A DNA stretch of 64,000 nucleotides, from assembly GCA_021234155.1 (NCBI GenBank), contig JAJEKV010000073.1, forward strand, positions 6,538,083 through 6,602,082. Reading direction: 5' to 3'. Position numbers and translations under genes: made by a program. Shown here in pieces: positions 1-13,200 of this stretch. The DNA comes from Isoetes taiwanensis (Eukaryota; Streptophyta; Lycopodiopsida; Isoetales; Isoetaceae). The notes under the pieces are model-generated. The model was not told the DNA's origin and did no database searches. It saw only the letters and a program-made list of their open reading frames with translations. Every line of letters starts with the position of its first letter. Position 1 is the first letter of the stretch.

Positions 1-777
1 AATGTGATGAGTCCCAAGATTAGTCTCAATCCCGAAAATGCACCTTTTTGGCGCCACTTCGTGTTCTCGTTAGGCCATGTTGTCGCCAAGCAGAATCACC
101 ACCGATCCTCGCCAAAATCGGCCAGGTGCTCAAGGCTCAAGCACCAGCCAATATCAAGGAGACACGCTTTTCCGAAAGGTCAATTATTACCCACCTTCAT
201 ACCGACCGGCAGCCATTGCGCATCCCATTCATAAACTCACGGTGATCTAATCCACCCGGCTTGGAATTCCCAGCGGAAGCCGCTTCCAACAAATGAAGCT
301 TTTGCTTACTCGTGCACCGTTCTTGTTCCTCCTCAATGGGACAAGCCCTTTCACGCTCATGTCGATGTTCTCGCCGCTTGCTATTGAGCCGTTCTTTCAA
401 GAATATGATGCGACATTAATCGACAAACCAAATCGCTACGCCACCGAAAAACTCACTTCACTGAAGCGCAACTACTTCTCGCGCCACCGAGCGTGAAGCT
501 TTGGGTCTCATTTTCTCAGGTCCAACGCCCGCCATTACCTTTTAAGCAGTCAAATCAAGTTCTTTGTGGACCACCAAGCACTCCTCTATTTGATCAACAA
601 GTCCACGCCACCACGGGCCGCATTGCTCGTTGGTCCTTCTTCCAAGAATTTGCTCCTTTGAAATCGCTCATAAGGTCGGGCAAATCTCATGTTGTTCCTG
701 ATTATCTTTCACGCATCCACACGATGATCCCGCAATGGGGTCTCGTGACGCCTTTCCCCGATGCTCAACTTTTTTAG
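1..777 (+). pseudogene. Ty3/gypsy reverse transcriptase (3' part) and RNase H remnant
   Basis: Remnant of a Ty3/gypsy pol polyprotein, which copies element RNA into DNA. Reading across frames gives the usual order. A palm/thumb segment LGHVVAKQ lies near 75, followed by an NIKETR-type stretch and a frame change. The RNase H region follows, with EYDATLIDKP near 400 and the DHQALLYLINK block near 570-605, the latter in a different frame from its neighbours. HVVPDYLSRI near 690-720 closes RNase H. At least three frame changes break the reading, so no full-length protein can be made. The 5' part of RT, protease and gag lie left of the window. Family identity rests on motif order, which is clear; exact break points are approximate. 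Confidence 0.75.
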
Positions 778-879
778 TCACGGCAACACCACATTGGTTC
801 CATGATTTTCAGCAGCAGATCTCCTCACGTGCTCTTCCACCGTAAGACGAGACGCCTTCTCCGCCAAGCGACAATCCTG

Positions 880-2090
880 CCGCCATCAATTTTCTCCGAG
901 GTCCGCGGACTACACCATGGTTGCCGACATCTCTACAAAAGGGTAAGGACACCATCCTTCGACGCCGTGTTCTACCTCATGAAGTTCCGTGACATTGTTC
1001 GAGAAGCTCATCAAGGGCTCTGGGGTGGTCATTTTCATGGTGACACCACCGACGCAAAAATCCTTCTAGCCGGGTATTATTGGCCCACGCTTCAAAGATG
1101 CTCACGCTTCACGCCGATCGCGGTGACGCTTTGCCGGGCGGTGGGACGCTTCCCACGCCCGCGGACGCTTTCCTTGACGCCGGCCGCCACGCCACTTCCT
1201 TCAAAGAAATGGGGAATGGACTTTGTGGGGACCTATAGATCCTCCCCGCACACACTCGCGTCTCGATACATTCGTTCTCACCGACCACGCCACCAAATGG
1301 GCGGAAGCTTGTGCACTTCCGCACAACACCGCAGCAAGCACGCCTAGAGTCCTCTATCAACAAATTATCACGCTGATTCGCTGCCCTACCTGAGCTGGTC
1401 GCTGACCGTGGTGTTCATTTCATCAATCATACTATCAAGGAGCCGACGGATTATCTCCCCGATACATCATCACAAGAGCACACCTTACTATCCTCAAGGC
1501 AATGGGTTGGCGTAAAGCACCAACAAAACTCGGTCACCATTCTCAAGAAAATTTGTGACGCTTCCCGCATTGCATTGGCGCACAAAACTTCCTACCGTTT
1601 TTTGGGCCTACAATACTTGTTTCAAGATTGCTACCGGGTCACACTCCTTTTAAATTGGTTTATGGTCGAAGCTCTCATGCCGCTTTTGAATACATCCTTC
1701 CAACACTCCTTTTCAACTGGCACGCCATAATCCACCACCGCACTCAAAGAACGGGTCTATCAATTAGAACAGCTTGGATGAACTTCAAGGATGCTTATAT
1801 TCGTGTTCTTCATGGACAACAGCTTGCAAAAATCTTTACATGACAAACGCTTTGAAGACAAAAAAACATTCAAAGAAGGAGATTTGGTTCTTCTTTATGA
1901 TTCCAGTGTACAAAAATTTTCCCGTAAACTCAAGTTTCGCTGGCTTGGCCCTTTATCAAATTGTTCAAGTGGTTAGACCAAGCCGCTTCCAACTAGCCGA
2001 AAGTTAGATGGCACTCCATTACCTACATTGGTTAATGGTTTTCGCCTCAAAGCATTTCATCACACGTAAAGTGAACATCAACACACGTAG
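880..2090 (+). pseudogene. Ty3/gypsy integrase remnant
   Basis: Continues the pol remnant to the left. The zinc-binding region is seen as EAHQGLWGGHF followed by ILLAGYYWPTL near 1000-1090. The catalytic core follows as WGMDFVG near 1210 and, in another frame, ADRGVHFINHT near 1400-1430, which carries the second acidic residue. LPGHTPFKLVYGR near 1628-1670 is the conserved C-terminal core block. GDLVLLYD and FRWLGP near 1880-1960 form the typical C-terminal tail of plant gypsy integrases. The 1090-1200 stretch is unusually GC-rich and low in complexity. Frame is lost at several points, so the copy is dead. No chromodomain is visible after the tail. Confidence 0.75.
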
Positions 2091-5000
2091 ACAGTTCAAG
2101 AAGCAAACACCACGTAAAGTGACTAGAAAGGCTAGATATTATATTATAGTGGAGATTTTTTTACAAAATGTGGGCTGTTCTCAGCCTATTTCCGCTTATG
2201 GGCAATCGCCTATATACAAAAACGGGCTCGTGAGCCCTATCTACTAAGTCCTAAGAGGTAAAACCCCCTACCCTGGGTTCGAGAGAGGTAATGCGAGGAG
2301 ATGGTAAAGGTTCTGCTCCCGATCCCAAATAAGGTGCAAACCACCTCCATCCCGCTGGTCTTCGGCCTGATGTTCAGCCATCCCGCACACCGCCCGGCCC
2401 ATTCGAATGCCACCGCTGTGGCAGCCAGCAGATCCGCATAATTCATCTTGCAAGTGATCCACTCGACAGCTTAGTGGGCATTGTGCACCTTCGCTCAAGC
2501 CGCCAGCTAGCCCAATACCGAATGCCATCGATGCCTTCGCTCTCCTGGCTGTCGCCTTATATAGCCCATCGAGGAACTCCTTGTCGACGGGACCAATCAC
2601 ACAAATCGCCAACGTGTTTGCAATGCAGCAAGGCTTTCTAAATGAGAATCTTTTCTCCCGCCGATATCTAGCCATGGTACCTTCCGACACATTCCTTTTA
2701 ATGATATCCCACTTCGAAGTTGCCGCAGATTGAATGCCATTCCTTCTTTTCACGCTGGCTTTAACATTAATGGGTGTCCTTTGCCATCCGTCACATCCGA
2801 TCTTTCTTTTCACGCCTCATCCTCACCGCTCATTGCTTCTCCCCTTTACTTTTTGGGACTTAGCCAAATTTTTGCCTCTCAATACCCCTTCTTGGCATCT
2901 TTTGACACCCGCACCATCAATCTGCTCCGCCAAGACTCTTCATACCTCTTCGCCTCAAATGCGCCCTTAAAACAAACCTTTTCGTTCCTCCGGCCTTTGT
3001 CCTCCTCGGTTTCGACTTTTCGCCTTCCCCTTTTAGCATCCCTCTTCGTTTCTGCACATCATTCTCATGGCTGCCCCAAAATTTTCTACACTTCTGCTAC
3101 CGCTCCCAAGGATCCGCCCCTTTTGCATCCTCAGATCCTTCTTGACGCCACTTTTCCGTGGGAAGCCCTTGTTGGCCCAAATAAAGAAGTCAGCTGAACG
3201 ACACCAGCTTTTACAAATTCTCTCAAATGGAACTTCCGCCCAAATCCTGACCACTTGAAGCAGCTTCATCGCCAATATCGCACGTACCGCTAAGGCTACA
3301 CCACCGGGTCGATGGCACCACTATTTCGCTGACTCAACATTTGATTTCCGAGGTATTTCATATTCCCTTGCACACCCTTTGTGTATCATGGTCTCTATAT
3401 ACAGATCTCGATGTCACGTAGTTTGGTGCACTCCTTATCATGCCAATGTCCATCGTTCCGACCAATATCGACAAGCCTCCCACGAAACCTTTGTTAAATT
3501 TCTGTGGCGAAAATTCCTTCGGTATTCTATCAAGAACACCCATATCAATAAGCCTTTCTATAACCTGTCCTCACTCAAGCTACACACCCAAACACCACAT
3601 AGATTGGCCCCAAATGATGTTCTATCGTCTTCTCCAAGAAATGGACCGCCGGTACCACTTCCATTTCTCCTCAAGTTTCGTGGGAGGCCACTTTCAAGCC
3701 CTCATCCGTCATTACTTCCTCCCACACCACCAAATTCTCATCAGCCCCTTCCAATCACTCACTGTTGGCACTTCACGCGCGTCTTCCACCGTCATGTCCA
3801 CGGCACACGCATGTCACTGTCTCCTCCTCCGCCACACCATCCACTTCACACCATTTTTCCCAAACATCCCAAAACTGTGCAACAAAGAAGCTTTCCACCA
3901 CCACAACACCCTCGCCAACAGTTGTATCAAGATCAGCAGGATGCTCAAGCCGCTGCTTCCTCAAGTTACAAGAATCCCCAGACGCCTTATGAGCTGGTTC
4001 AACGCACTAGAGGCCTCTGATGCGGTACACAGATCTTCAAGTCGCGAATCGCCAAGTTGCAACTTTGAGGCCAAACTTCAAGACAAGCATGAAGCTCTCT
4101 TACGTGCTCATGCAGATCTCAACAAGACACAAGCTCAAGTCAGCCAACTCGCGCAGATCAACAGTTTCAAATTCCTAAATTTACTTTATTGGAGCACAAC
4201 AAGTCCAAAGCAGCTCTCCCCCCGAGTACCAAGGACGCAGATATTGCTAAACTCAATGTCTTGTAATTCGAATCGTGTGAAAATTTCAGCACTCGTTCAA
4301 AATCTTTCAGCCCGACGCTTCAAGTCGCCTCCTGACGGGCCAGCTTTCTACACGTATCTCTCGGCCACCTTCTTCAAGATCGCCACGAGGTGCGTAAGGT
4401 AAGATACCGGATGACGCTTGATTGCCGCGGCTTCGCCTCAATACACCGGGAAATCTTCCTCCCAGTCAACACTTCTCGAAACGGGTCCGCACCCGGGCCA
4501 CGCCGCTGCTTTCGAAAGGGACAACCGATCCGCGGATCTCGGTCAAAACCGCCGCAAAGAAGCTATTCAACTGGGATGAGGCTCAAGCAAAACTTGACGC
4601 CCATACCGCCATTCTTCACAAAATGCCCGCGACTTCCCGCCCTCCTCGCTATCACGATTATGTGGTTGCTCGACGCCAATCTTCCCTTTCTCGGTGGTAT
4701 CGCGGCTAATGGCCCCCGCGGATATTCCCCCAGCAAAGCGCGTATTTTCTCCGGTTTGGCCGAACTCCATTGAAGACAAAGGGTTGTGCCGCGCCCTTGT
4801 CGCCTTTTGATCTCATACAATCGTGCCGATCCGCACTTTATCACCTTCAGAGTGGTTCAGCCCATGGCTTACATATTTCATGATTTCTATCCGGTGATAC
4901 ACGGAACACTTTGGAAATGGGCCACGCCCCTTTTCCGTGGTGACCCCATCGCGGTAATGGGTGCTTCAGATAACAATCCATATCTTAAGGATCCCTCGCC

Positions 5001-5990
5001 GCACCCAAACTCTTCATCGAGTACATGCCCGAGCTTGCCAATCATTTATCTCTCCGCAAGCCGAAGCGCCGCAACAAATCGAAGTATCTAGGACATCCCG
5101 AGGATCTTCCCTATGCACAAATTTATATGCAAGACTACTGACATAACCGCCATAAGCTCTCGTTGGATAGCAAGACCGGTCCCTACGGGATGGGATAGCC
5201 CTCCCGCCAACTCTCGCCTCTCTCGCTTTCTTTGGGATCGCTGGTGTCGCTCTTGATCCGGATCTTGTCGTACCAATCGTGGAGACTACAAGAACCCACG
5301 CCCACCGCATGGTTCCTTCCCCTATGCTTCCCCATGTACCTCCACGCCCCAAGTTCCCGACTTCGATTGGCCTTCCTTTTTGGACCAAGGTCATGGATGG
5401 TCATGCAGGCCGGACACCACCTCGCATCTCGACGGATCTCCTGGGATCCACGCTTTGTTCGGGCCACATTGGGAAGAAGGTGCCACTCGACAACTCCACC
5501 AATTGGATCTACATTGCTAATGAGCGGGTTGGCAACGCCCGCTGATGCGCTTTCATGGTCTCGACACCTTTCTGCGGGAATGCTCCACCTCACACCGGGA
5601 TCCTTCGTCCATCTTCAAGCAGGATTTTGCGCCGCCTCTCAAATGCATTTTGCTAAGCTCCTAAATCGGCATAGGCGTCCATTTTTCACTGCAATCCGAT
5701 GCGCCAAAGGTCGGTGCCTTTGGCCTTCGTGACTGCCTCTCCTCATGGAATGTCGGTACATTTCTTCGTGACGCCCACGCCGCCCCTTGAAGACATGGTA
5801 CGCTCTCGCTTATTGATGCCAATCTGCCTTTGGCCAAAACACTCCTCAAGCTCTTCAATCACGCCCGATCTCATAAGCCATTACCATACGGTGCCCGGCC
5901 CTCACTCCGTGAGGATCACTTTCGTGACAGATGGCTTCCCGCCCTCAACGCTTCCTCCTTTCTTCACTCAGTGTCGTTTTGGTGGGGGAG
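2091..5990 (+). other. Unassigned 3.9-kb stretch between gypsy pol and its candidate 3' LTR
   Basis: No recognisable domain. Both strands carry many overlapping short ORFs, such as + 3440-4402, + 5232-5732 and - 2268-2813, with no continuous homologous reading, as expected of a heavily mutated formerly coding stretch. It lies exactly between the end of the gypsy integrase and a candidate polypurine tract and LTR at 5981-5991. It could therefore be the extra 3' region (third ORF or captured sequence) that some large plant Ty3 elements carry. It could also be a nested insertion. I cannot assign a function. Confidence 0.3.
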
Positions 5991-6689
5991 TGTTAGTCCC
6001 CCTTGTGGGTCTGATGCGACTATTCATGCATACCTACGCAACCAGGTCAAGCTCAAGGATCCTCCCGGCCAGCCACATGTCCGACATCCAAGGCTCCGCA
6101 GAAGACTACAGCAGACCACGCAAATAAAAGCCTGTGGGTCACAACAAGAGGCTCCAGACAAGTGACGGCGAAAAGATCACACCGCCTCGGCGTCAAGATT
6201 CCCAGGCACTTCAAGAGGCACCGCCAACATTCCTCGGGTGAATCGCCTCCTTCCAGAGCCGGCACCCAGATCACCGAGTGTCTATATTGGGCCCAAGGCC
6301 ATTGTACTATATATATGAGTAGAGTTAGCACATAAGTTTTAGATGAGTTTTGAGTCTTGTCTCCTTCGCTTTTCTCTCTATTCGAGAGCTCATGTATTCT
6401 CATCATTGATATCAAGGAAGCTTATCATCTTCCTCTCATTTGTTCTGTTTTCTTTTTTTTCTTCTCTTCTGCAAATCCCCACGTGGACATAGTCCCCCTG
6501 GACTCTCCCCATTAGATCCACGGGTCCACAGAGGGTCAAGCCTTCCGTGAGTTCCCGAACCCCACTCCCAAACAAAGACGCTTTCCCAAAAATCATTATT
6601 AAAATTATTATTTATTTAATAATACTTATATTTCCAAAAAAAATTTTTTTTTTTTTTTAATTCACAACCCCAAAAATGGGACTAGTACA
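5991..6689 (+). repeat. Candidate gypsy 3' LTR
   Basis: Starts TGTTAGTCCC directly after a purine tract (GGTGGGGGAG, 5981-5990), the expected PPT-LTR junction of a + strand element. It ends GGGACTAGTACA, a near-inverted copy of the start. A TATA-like run (TATATATATG) lies at about 6308 and an AT-rich polyadenylation-like stretch at 6595-6660. No second copy is in the window, so the LTR status and right border are inferred from end structure alone. It would close the element whose pol remnant occupies the left edge. Confidence 0.45.
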
Positions 6690-8698
6690 TGGATAAGTTA
6701 CAAAATTTTACAACAAAAAACTTGTGTCGTCATCTAAATTCCCTGATCCTTCAGGCCACCGGTCCTTGGGCATAATAGTGACCCGCCGCATGTATGGCGC
6801 AATTTTACGCCACTCAAAAGCTCAACTGACGCCTCTGGCAGTTCACCCCGTAGGCAAGGATCGCAAAGCTTGAAACCGCAAGCCTGGTCTTGAATTCTTG
6901 AGCCGCATCTCCACAAGTCGCTGGAAAGGAAGCCGGGATCAATGGCTCGGTAGTCTTCGATATCATGCATCTCCCCGGAAGAGCTACTGCGTGCGCCTGG
7001 AACTCGGGGCTTCCTTGTATTAAGGGTCGCCTTGAGCGCGGCGGAATGGATTTACCTCCCGTCGGCGGATGCTTTGTGCGCTCACGATCAATCTCCTTCT
7101 TCCGAGCCGATGTCTTCTTAGCGTATCGCAAGATCCCCTATTCTGATCGGGTCTTGTAGTACACCCCACCCTAACCGTCTAGATTTGGTCCTTTTAGTCT
7201 CCTGTTATCCGCCCTACGGCCGGGTGGGTTGACCCCTTGGTTCACATCAACGGGGTTTGTCTCGATTCACCTGCCCGAGCCGCACCTGTGGTCCTCACAT
7301 GCATCATCAAAATTTCGGGCCCGCTCCTCTTTGCTGATGGCTTGGCTGCTCTCCCGCCGTGCTCACTTTGCCGGGCGATGGGAGTCTTCGCCTTCCTTTG
7401 GAGCGGCTCGCTTCTTCAGCCCTGGCCTCTCTCCAAACGCGCTTGAGTACGCAATCAATCAAGTATGATACCGGTCCCCTCCGGCTCTGCATATCTTCTT
7501 GACGGATTCCGATGGCACTCGTTGAAATCGGGCGGAACATTTTCAAAAAATGAAACCGCTGAGGCTTTCATTCCAAGAAAAGGTGGGAAGGTTAAAGTAT
7601 CCCCGTAAGTAAGTATAATGCACCCTCCCCAAATAGTAAAACGATCCATCCTTAGGGTCCGGTGGAGCTACCGGGCTATTTGGTGCGTCTTCTATCCGCC
7701 GCCGATGCATGATCCTCGAAGCCGTTCGACTAAGCTCCCTGTGGTCTTCATCCGGTCCCGGCGAGGGATAAAACTTAACCCACGGCCCATGCACTGGTCC
7801 TGGCCGCTCCCACGAGTGTAATCCTGACCGACTTCATTCAAATTTGAGGAGGAAGCGCCGCTGAAGTGGAAAATAGAGTAGGGGACCTCGCCGCCCCCGA
7901 CAAAGTGCTTGACAAAAAGGTTAAGAATGATATCTATTATTGGGTCCTCGTCCCCAGATGCTCAACCAAGGCAAACAACAACCGATATATCGTTCGGCTC
8001 TTCTTCGGATCTACCTGGCCAGCAGAAGGCGCGGCATGTCGTAACTTGGTAGGGGACAACAGGTGAAAAAGGAAAAAGGAGGCCAAGGCAAGGAGACGGC
8101 CGGTTGAAGGTAATCGAGGGCCACCGTGGTGTAGGGCAAAAGGGAGGCGTCGAGGTCGGCTATATGGCGGATTTGCTTAAGTCCCGGCGGCCATGTATTA
8201 AAAGGGTGTTCAGAGAAAACACACCAAAAAGATATTTCAAAATTCAAATTTTAACTTTTAACTTTTTTATTAAATTTTTCAAAAAATATATATATATATA
8301 TTTTTTAAATTTCAAACAAAGGCGATAAAAACGCTACGACCGTGATGGGGGCTACGAAAGCGTGTTTATATATATTGCGTTTTATTTTCAAAAGAAACAC
8401 CCTCGGATATCTCGCCGCCTTTTTGTTTTTCTACTACTGTTGTCCGCTTTGCCTCGAGAGACGGCCCCCTAGGGTATTTGAGAGGTGCCCCGATCCATTG
8501 AGCCGCTTTTAAGCTTCATCCGAAGCTACCTACTGAAAAGTTATGGCTCCTCGAACTTGGGTCCTCCAGCAGCCTAGACTTCCTTGAATTTACAAATCTG
8601 CTACCTTAACCTAGCACTAAATCAAACATAAAAGACTTAAACAATCACTCTTTGCTTAATTCTCTCTCCTAACCACCGAACTAGCGAAGTTAGGGTTT
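6690..8698. other. Unresolved decayed sequence
   Basis: No gene is recognised. Short ORFs occur on both strands, for example - 7543-7794 and + 7866-8066, without family motifs. An A/T-rich segment with a short (TA)n run lies near 8290. The composition is like the decayed gypsy material to the left, so old retroelement sequence is the likeliest content. Confidence 0.35.
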
Positions 8699-10230
8699 GT
8701 CGGTGCTATGATTTCGGAAATAAATCAAATCACGGCTCGATACCACCGCGGACGCCCACGACATATACTCGACCCTGACGTGACATCGCGGGGACTTTCC
8801 CCATGGCTAATTAACTCGCCATGAGCGGTGGCCCTCCGGCCCGTTTTTCGGCCATCTATAATATGAGGTCCCAAAGAAGGTCACGAAGGGGTCATTCGCC
8901 CACGCCAATGGGGCTCCTACGTCGCGAAGCGTGAATACAAGGGTTAGCACACGGCGATAAATCACATATAAATAACCACCACGAAGGGTGGCACATCCAT
9001 CCAAATACCAATGGCAAAGAATATGCATCTCTAAAGAGATCAGCAGACCAATCTTGACATGGCGCTATCGGGTATAGAACATTGGCTAGGGTTGTCCACT
9101 CCATCCCTCTCGCACACTTTGCGTGATGGGTCAATTCACGCTATGGCGCCGCTATAGCCTTCCCGACGCAGGCTCGAGGCATCACCACGGTAGCCTACCC
9201 GGGGTTCATGAAGTCCCGGGTCCGATGAGGCGCCGTCGCGGAAGCGTCCCCTTCCGTAATCACGGTGGCTCCATGGGCGAAGCTAGAGAATACGTGCCGC
9301 GATCAGCCCCCCCGCATCCGCATGCACTTTTACTGCCTAAATCTACTCAAAGTGCAAAGGTGCCCCATACGGGTCACACCTTCCCACCCAGGGAGTGTCG
9401 GACCCATACCCGGCCTCTCTACGTGACCGCTATCGCCTAGCTCACTATAGGAGTCCTGTGAGCCTTTTATGTTCGTGCGGACCCCCGCCAACCACTTCAC
9501 CACCGTGTTCCTTGTCCTGTGCTAAGCCGCACCATAGCATCTATGACCCTAAGGGCTCTTGTACACGTGCCGCATTTAACGGGATAATACAGGGCTCTAT
9601 CTAGGAGCATACTACAATAAATAGCCTCGAGGTCTCTACTCCCCCTTAATCCCCATTTCCAGGAGTAACACTAGGCTAACAACCACCAATCCATCCATTA
9701 CAAGCGCAGCAGAATCGAAATATATAGAGAATCTACCTTTACAATCAAGGGTTAGTTCCTCACGGTGTAAACACGTAAAGAATAGACCAACAACCCAAAC
9801 AGGTGCCCACACTAGCCACCCACCAGATTTCTTCCGACCCGCTTGTCATTGGGATCTCCCATCCGCTTGGTCCCGGTGTTTAGCTTGTGTGAGATTCGTG
9901 GTGGCTGGCGCCTCTGTCACAAGGGTGGCTCCCACCGCTCAAGGTGAGTTGTGGTGATATGGGGGTCCCTATTGACCCCAATTAGCATTATCATGCTAAC
10001 CAATCGAGGGTGGCCATTTGGCGCCTTCCCAAACCATAATTAGCTTAATTATGGTTTTTAAATATTAGTTCCTAATTATAGGTTATTATTGTCAATAATT
10101 AAATTAGCATAGCTAATTTAATCCCTTTAAAGTGAACCCCTAGGTTCCCATACCCCATGTGGCGTATGTATCCTTGGTGACGGTCAACATATTTATACTT
10201 ATACCGTGATAAATACTTGAACGCCACATT
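8699..10230 (-). repeat. Candidate 3' LTR of a minus-strand LTR retroelement
   Basis: On the minus strand the purine tract at 10231-10255 (ending AGGAGGGAGAA) runs straight into TGTGGCGTTCAAG. That is the PPT-LTR junction expected for a minus-strand element whose interior lies to the right. The left border at TGTCGGTGC (8699 on +) is a guess from the TG...CA rule. No partner LTR copy is recognised to the right, so this is a structural inference. Short ORFs within it look incidental. Confidence 0.4.
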
Positions 10231-13200
10231 CTCCCTCCTAAAAAGAAAGGAAGAAACGAGTCTACAAGGTCACTGAAAAGAATGCATAGACAAGGCCGAC
10301 CAAGAATCGTGAGTACAAACGGGAAGAGGAAACTAAGAAAAAAATGGAGGAAAAGGGGACAAGGAACAATGAAGAAGCGGGAAGAGCAAGTAATGCCTCT
10401 CTAACAGTCAAAACAATGGAATGAATAAAAATGAAGGAGAACACGATGGAGGAAAGCTATGAGAGATGGAAACGGGAGCATAAGAAGGAAGAAGACAATG
10501 GAATAATGCAGTAAGAGATGAGGGAAGGAACTTATGGGACAACAGCAAACAGAGCCACGAACATGATGTCATCATCAAAGTAATGATCTCGAATGACTAA
10601 TGTCCAATAAATACTATATCAACAAAGATACTATAAAAGCAAACTATCCTAACTAGCAAAAGAAAAAGACCAAGAAGACAAAGAAACCACAAGAAGGAAC
10701 CAATGTGACAAATATAGTAAGAATGTCACTAGAGTTTAACGAAACAATAAGCTAAAGAAAAATAAATTAAGGAAACAATGCAAACACAACCAAAATAGAG
10801 AAATGATATCAAATGGAGCTACCGAGATAATGAGGAGTGTAATGAAGCATGTAGAATCTAAGAAAAGCGATAGAAAATATGGAATAAAGAAAGGGAGGAA
10901 CGAGTCTACAAAGGTCACTGCAACAAAATAGAATGCACAAATGAAGTTGATGGGACACATGGAACAAGTGGAGTGAATTCACAATAGAGACAACAACGGA
11001 TCAATGCGAAAGACATAGAAACAAACACCCAAGTGACCCAAGGGACCCAATATAAAACACCTAGAAGCAAACAAATCGACTGATAGACTGGAACAAATGG
11101 AGAAAAAAGGCACCAAGTACTTCAAAAAAGGGAAAATATGGAAAAAAGATGAGCAAAGGAGAAAAAAGCACATTTAGATAATGAAGCAATGGCAAATGGA
11201 TGGATTAGAATAGCAAAAACATGTCCAGGGAATACATAATAACTGGAAGGATGATATCAAGAAAAGAAACAGAACCTAGAGCAAAAAAGATAACTGTGAT
11301 AAACCGGACTAAGCATAAAAAATTTTAGCGCACTTGGCAAAGGTGCACAACTCGCAGTTAGAAGCATAGAAAAGATATGCAAAAAGACCCGAAAGAAACA
11401 ACTAAAACAATGACATAAAAGAACTAGAGGTACCAACCACGAGAATGGCACAAAGGGATCAATATCTATCTTGAGCAAAAAGTCAATCTGAAGCAAAAGG
11501 ACTAAATGTGGCATGCAAAAGAACTTATGAAAGCATAAGGAAAAATGCCATAAGGACAATGGGTTAATGAAACAATGAACAAAAGCTTACCAAGCAAAAA
11601 GACAAAACTAGAACCCATATGGCCAAATCGAAATAGTTGCACAACCGGCAATCGGAGACGAAAAGCTACCGGGCGAAATGTTAGAGGTAACATCGATAAC
11701 CATACAAAGGTAATGATGATTGAACAACACAACCACCGGACAATATACATGATATCCTATGCATGGATCAAAGATCAAATGAAACAAATGAGTTATAATG
11801 CTAAAAAGGATTAGAGAAGCAGAATGCATTAGCGAAAACCGATACGCGACATGTACAAAGCCTAAAGTACAACAAAAAGCCATGTAGTACAAGCATCATC
11901 TACCCGATGCGTGGGACCAAAATATGCATTAAACAAACCGTGTTGAATGTTGAAGGCTAACGACAAAGAAGCAACATGGGATACAACACCATAAACCACG
12001 AAAAAGTTCTCCAAGGCCCGGTGGAGGTATCTTCAAAAAGACGATAAAGATGATTAGGACAACAAAGTCCACCTAACAAGATACTGAGAATATCCAAAGA
12101 TGGCACCAGCCTTCAAAAAGAAACCAATGAATAAGAAACAAATGCTAAGAATGAATCAATGCCCACACATTTCTAGCGAAGAAGAATGCATCAGATGAAA
12201 CCCTAAAAAATGCCCATGGCACAACGAAACTATGAAGTACAAGCATGATCTACCCAATGCACATGACCAAAATAAGCCTCAAACATACTATGCAAACGTT
12301 GAAAGCCAAAAAAGAAGAATATAATCAAACTTCGAATCGAGGATATGAAATTATCGAACATGAATGTCACCCATCAACTACATGTAGAACCTTACATACC
12401 AAGAATTCAACAAAAAGAATGCATAGGATTCCAAACCTCGAAGAAACCTAATACAACAAATAGTGAGGCAAAAGCACTCCCCGAAAGACGCTTTTGGTTA
12501 ACGACTCCAACTAAATGCACAACTCGCAAAAATAAGAGAAGATTTAAAGAACAGCCTCTCCCTCGGAGACCATGGTCCCCCTCGAATCCATAGAACATGA
12601 GAGATGGGCAATCATCCAAGCCAGAAACGGCAAAACAACTAGTAAGATGTGTAGAGAGAGCAAGATCACACGAAAAAAGGGTGAACAAATTAAAATCGAC
12701 TCAAGGTCGTGATAAAACAAGTAAAGGTAATCGCTTGTGGTCACACAAGAAGGTGCCAACCACAAGATCAATAGTAAACCAAAAAATAACCCTACAAAAC
12801 ACGATCAACTGTAACACTCCGAAAAAGTAGAATCAGAAAAAAGAGATTGTCAACAAAAAACAGAGAGTAAACAAGATGTCAAAAAGAAAAAAGGAAATAA
12901 CCCCAAAGACGTTGTCCCTACAATTGAAAACCCAAGAAACTATAGTGGTACCCCCAAAACAGAATGTAGGCATCAAAATGAAAATACTAGATAGCTAAAC
13001 AAATGACAGCTGCCCAACACAGACTAATAGGCTCTGTGAAACACATTAGGAGCAGAGAGCAACAACTTGATGAGTCATAACCAATGGCAGTAAGAAACCC
13101 CTAGAATAAACTCAAAGACTCAGCGCAATGTCAATCAAAATACAAGACTAGCTCAGGGAGACCTATGAAAGACACGTACGTAAGTAACATGAAAACGAAC

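Noticed and set aside
2268-2813. 181-residue minus-strand ORF as a gene
   Set aside because: No recognisable domain, overlaps other long ORFs on both strands in a shredded GC-richer area, and lies just after a dead gypsy pol; probably chance.
3440-4402. 320-residue plus-strand ORF as a gene
   Set aside because: Ser/His/Pro-rich low-information translation overlapping other frames of similar length; no motif and no splice or promoter context.
10262-11892. Series of hydrophobic minus-strand ORFs (possible membrane proteins)
   Set aside because: All come from pyrimidine-rich DNA and read as F/L/S runs; no shared frame, starts or motifs.
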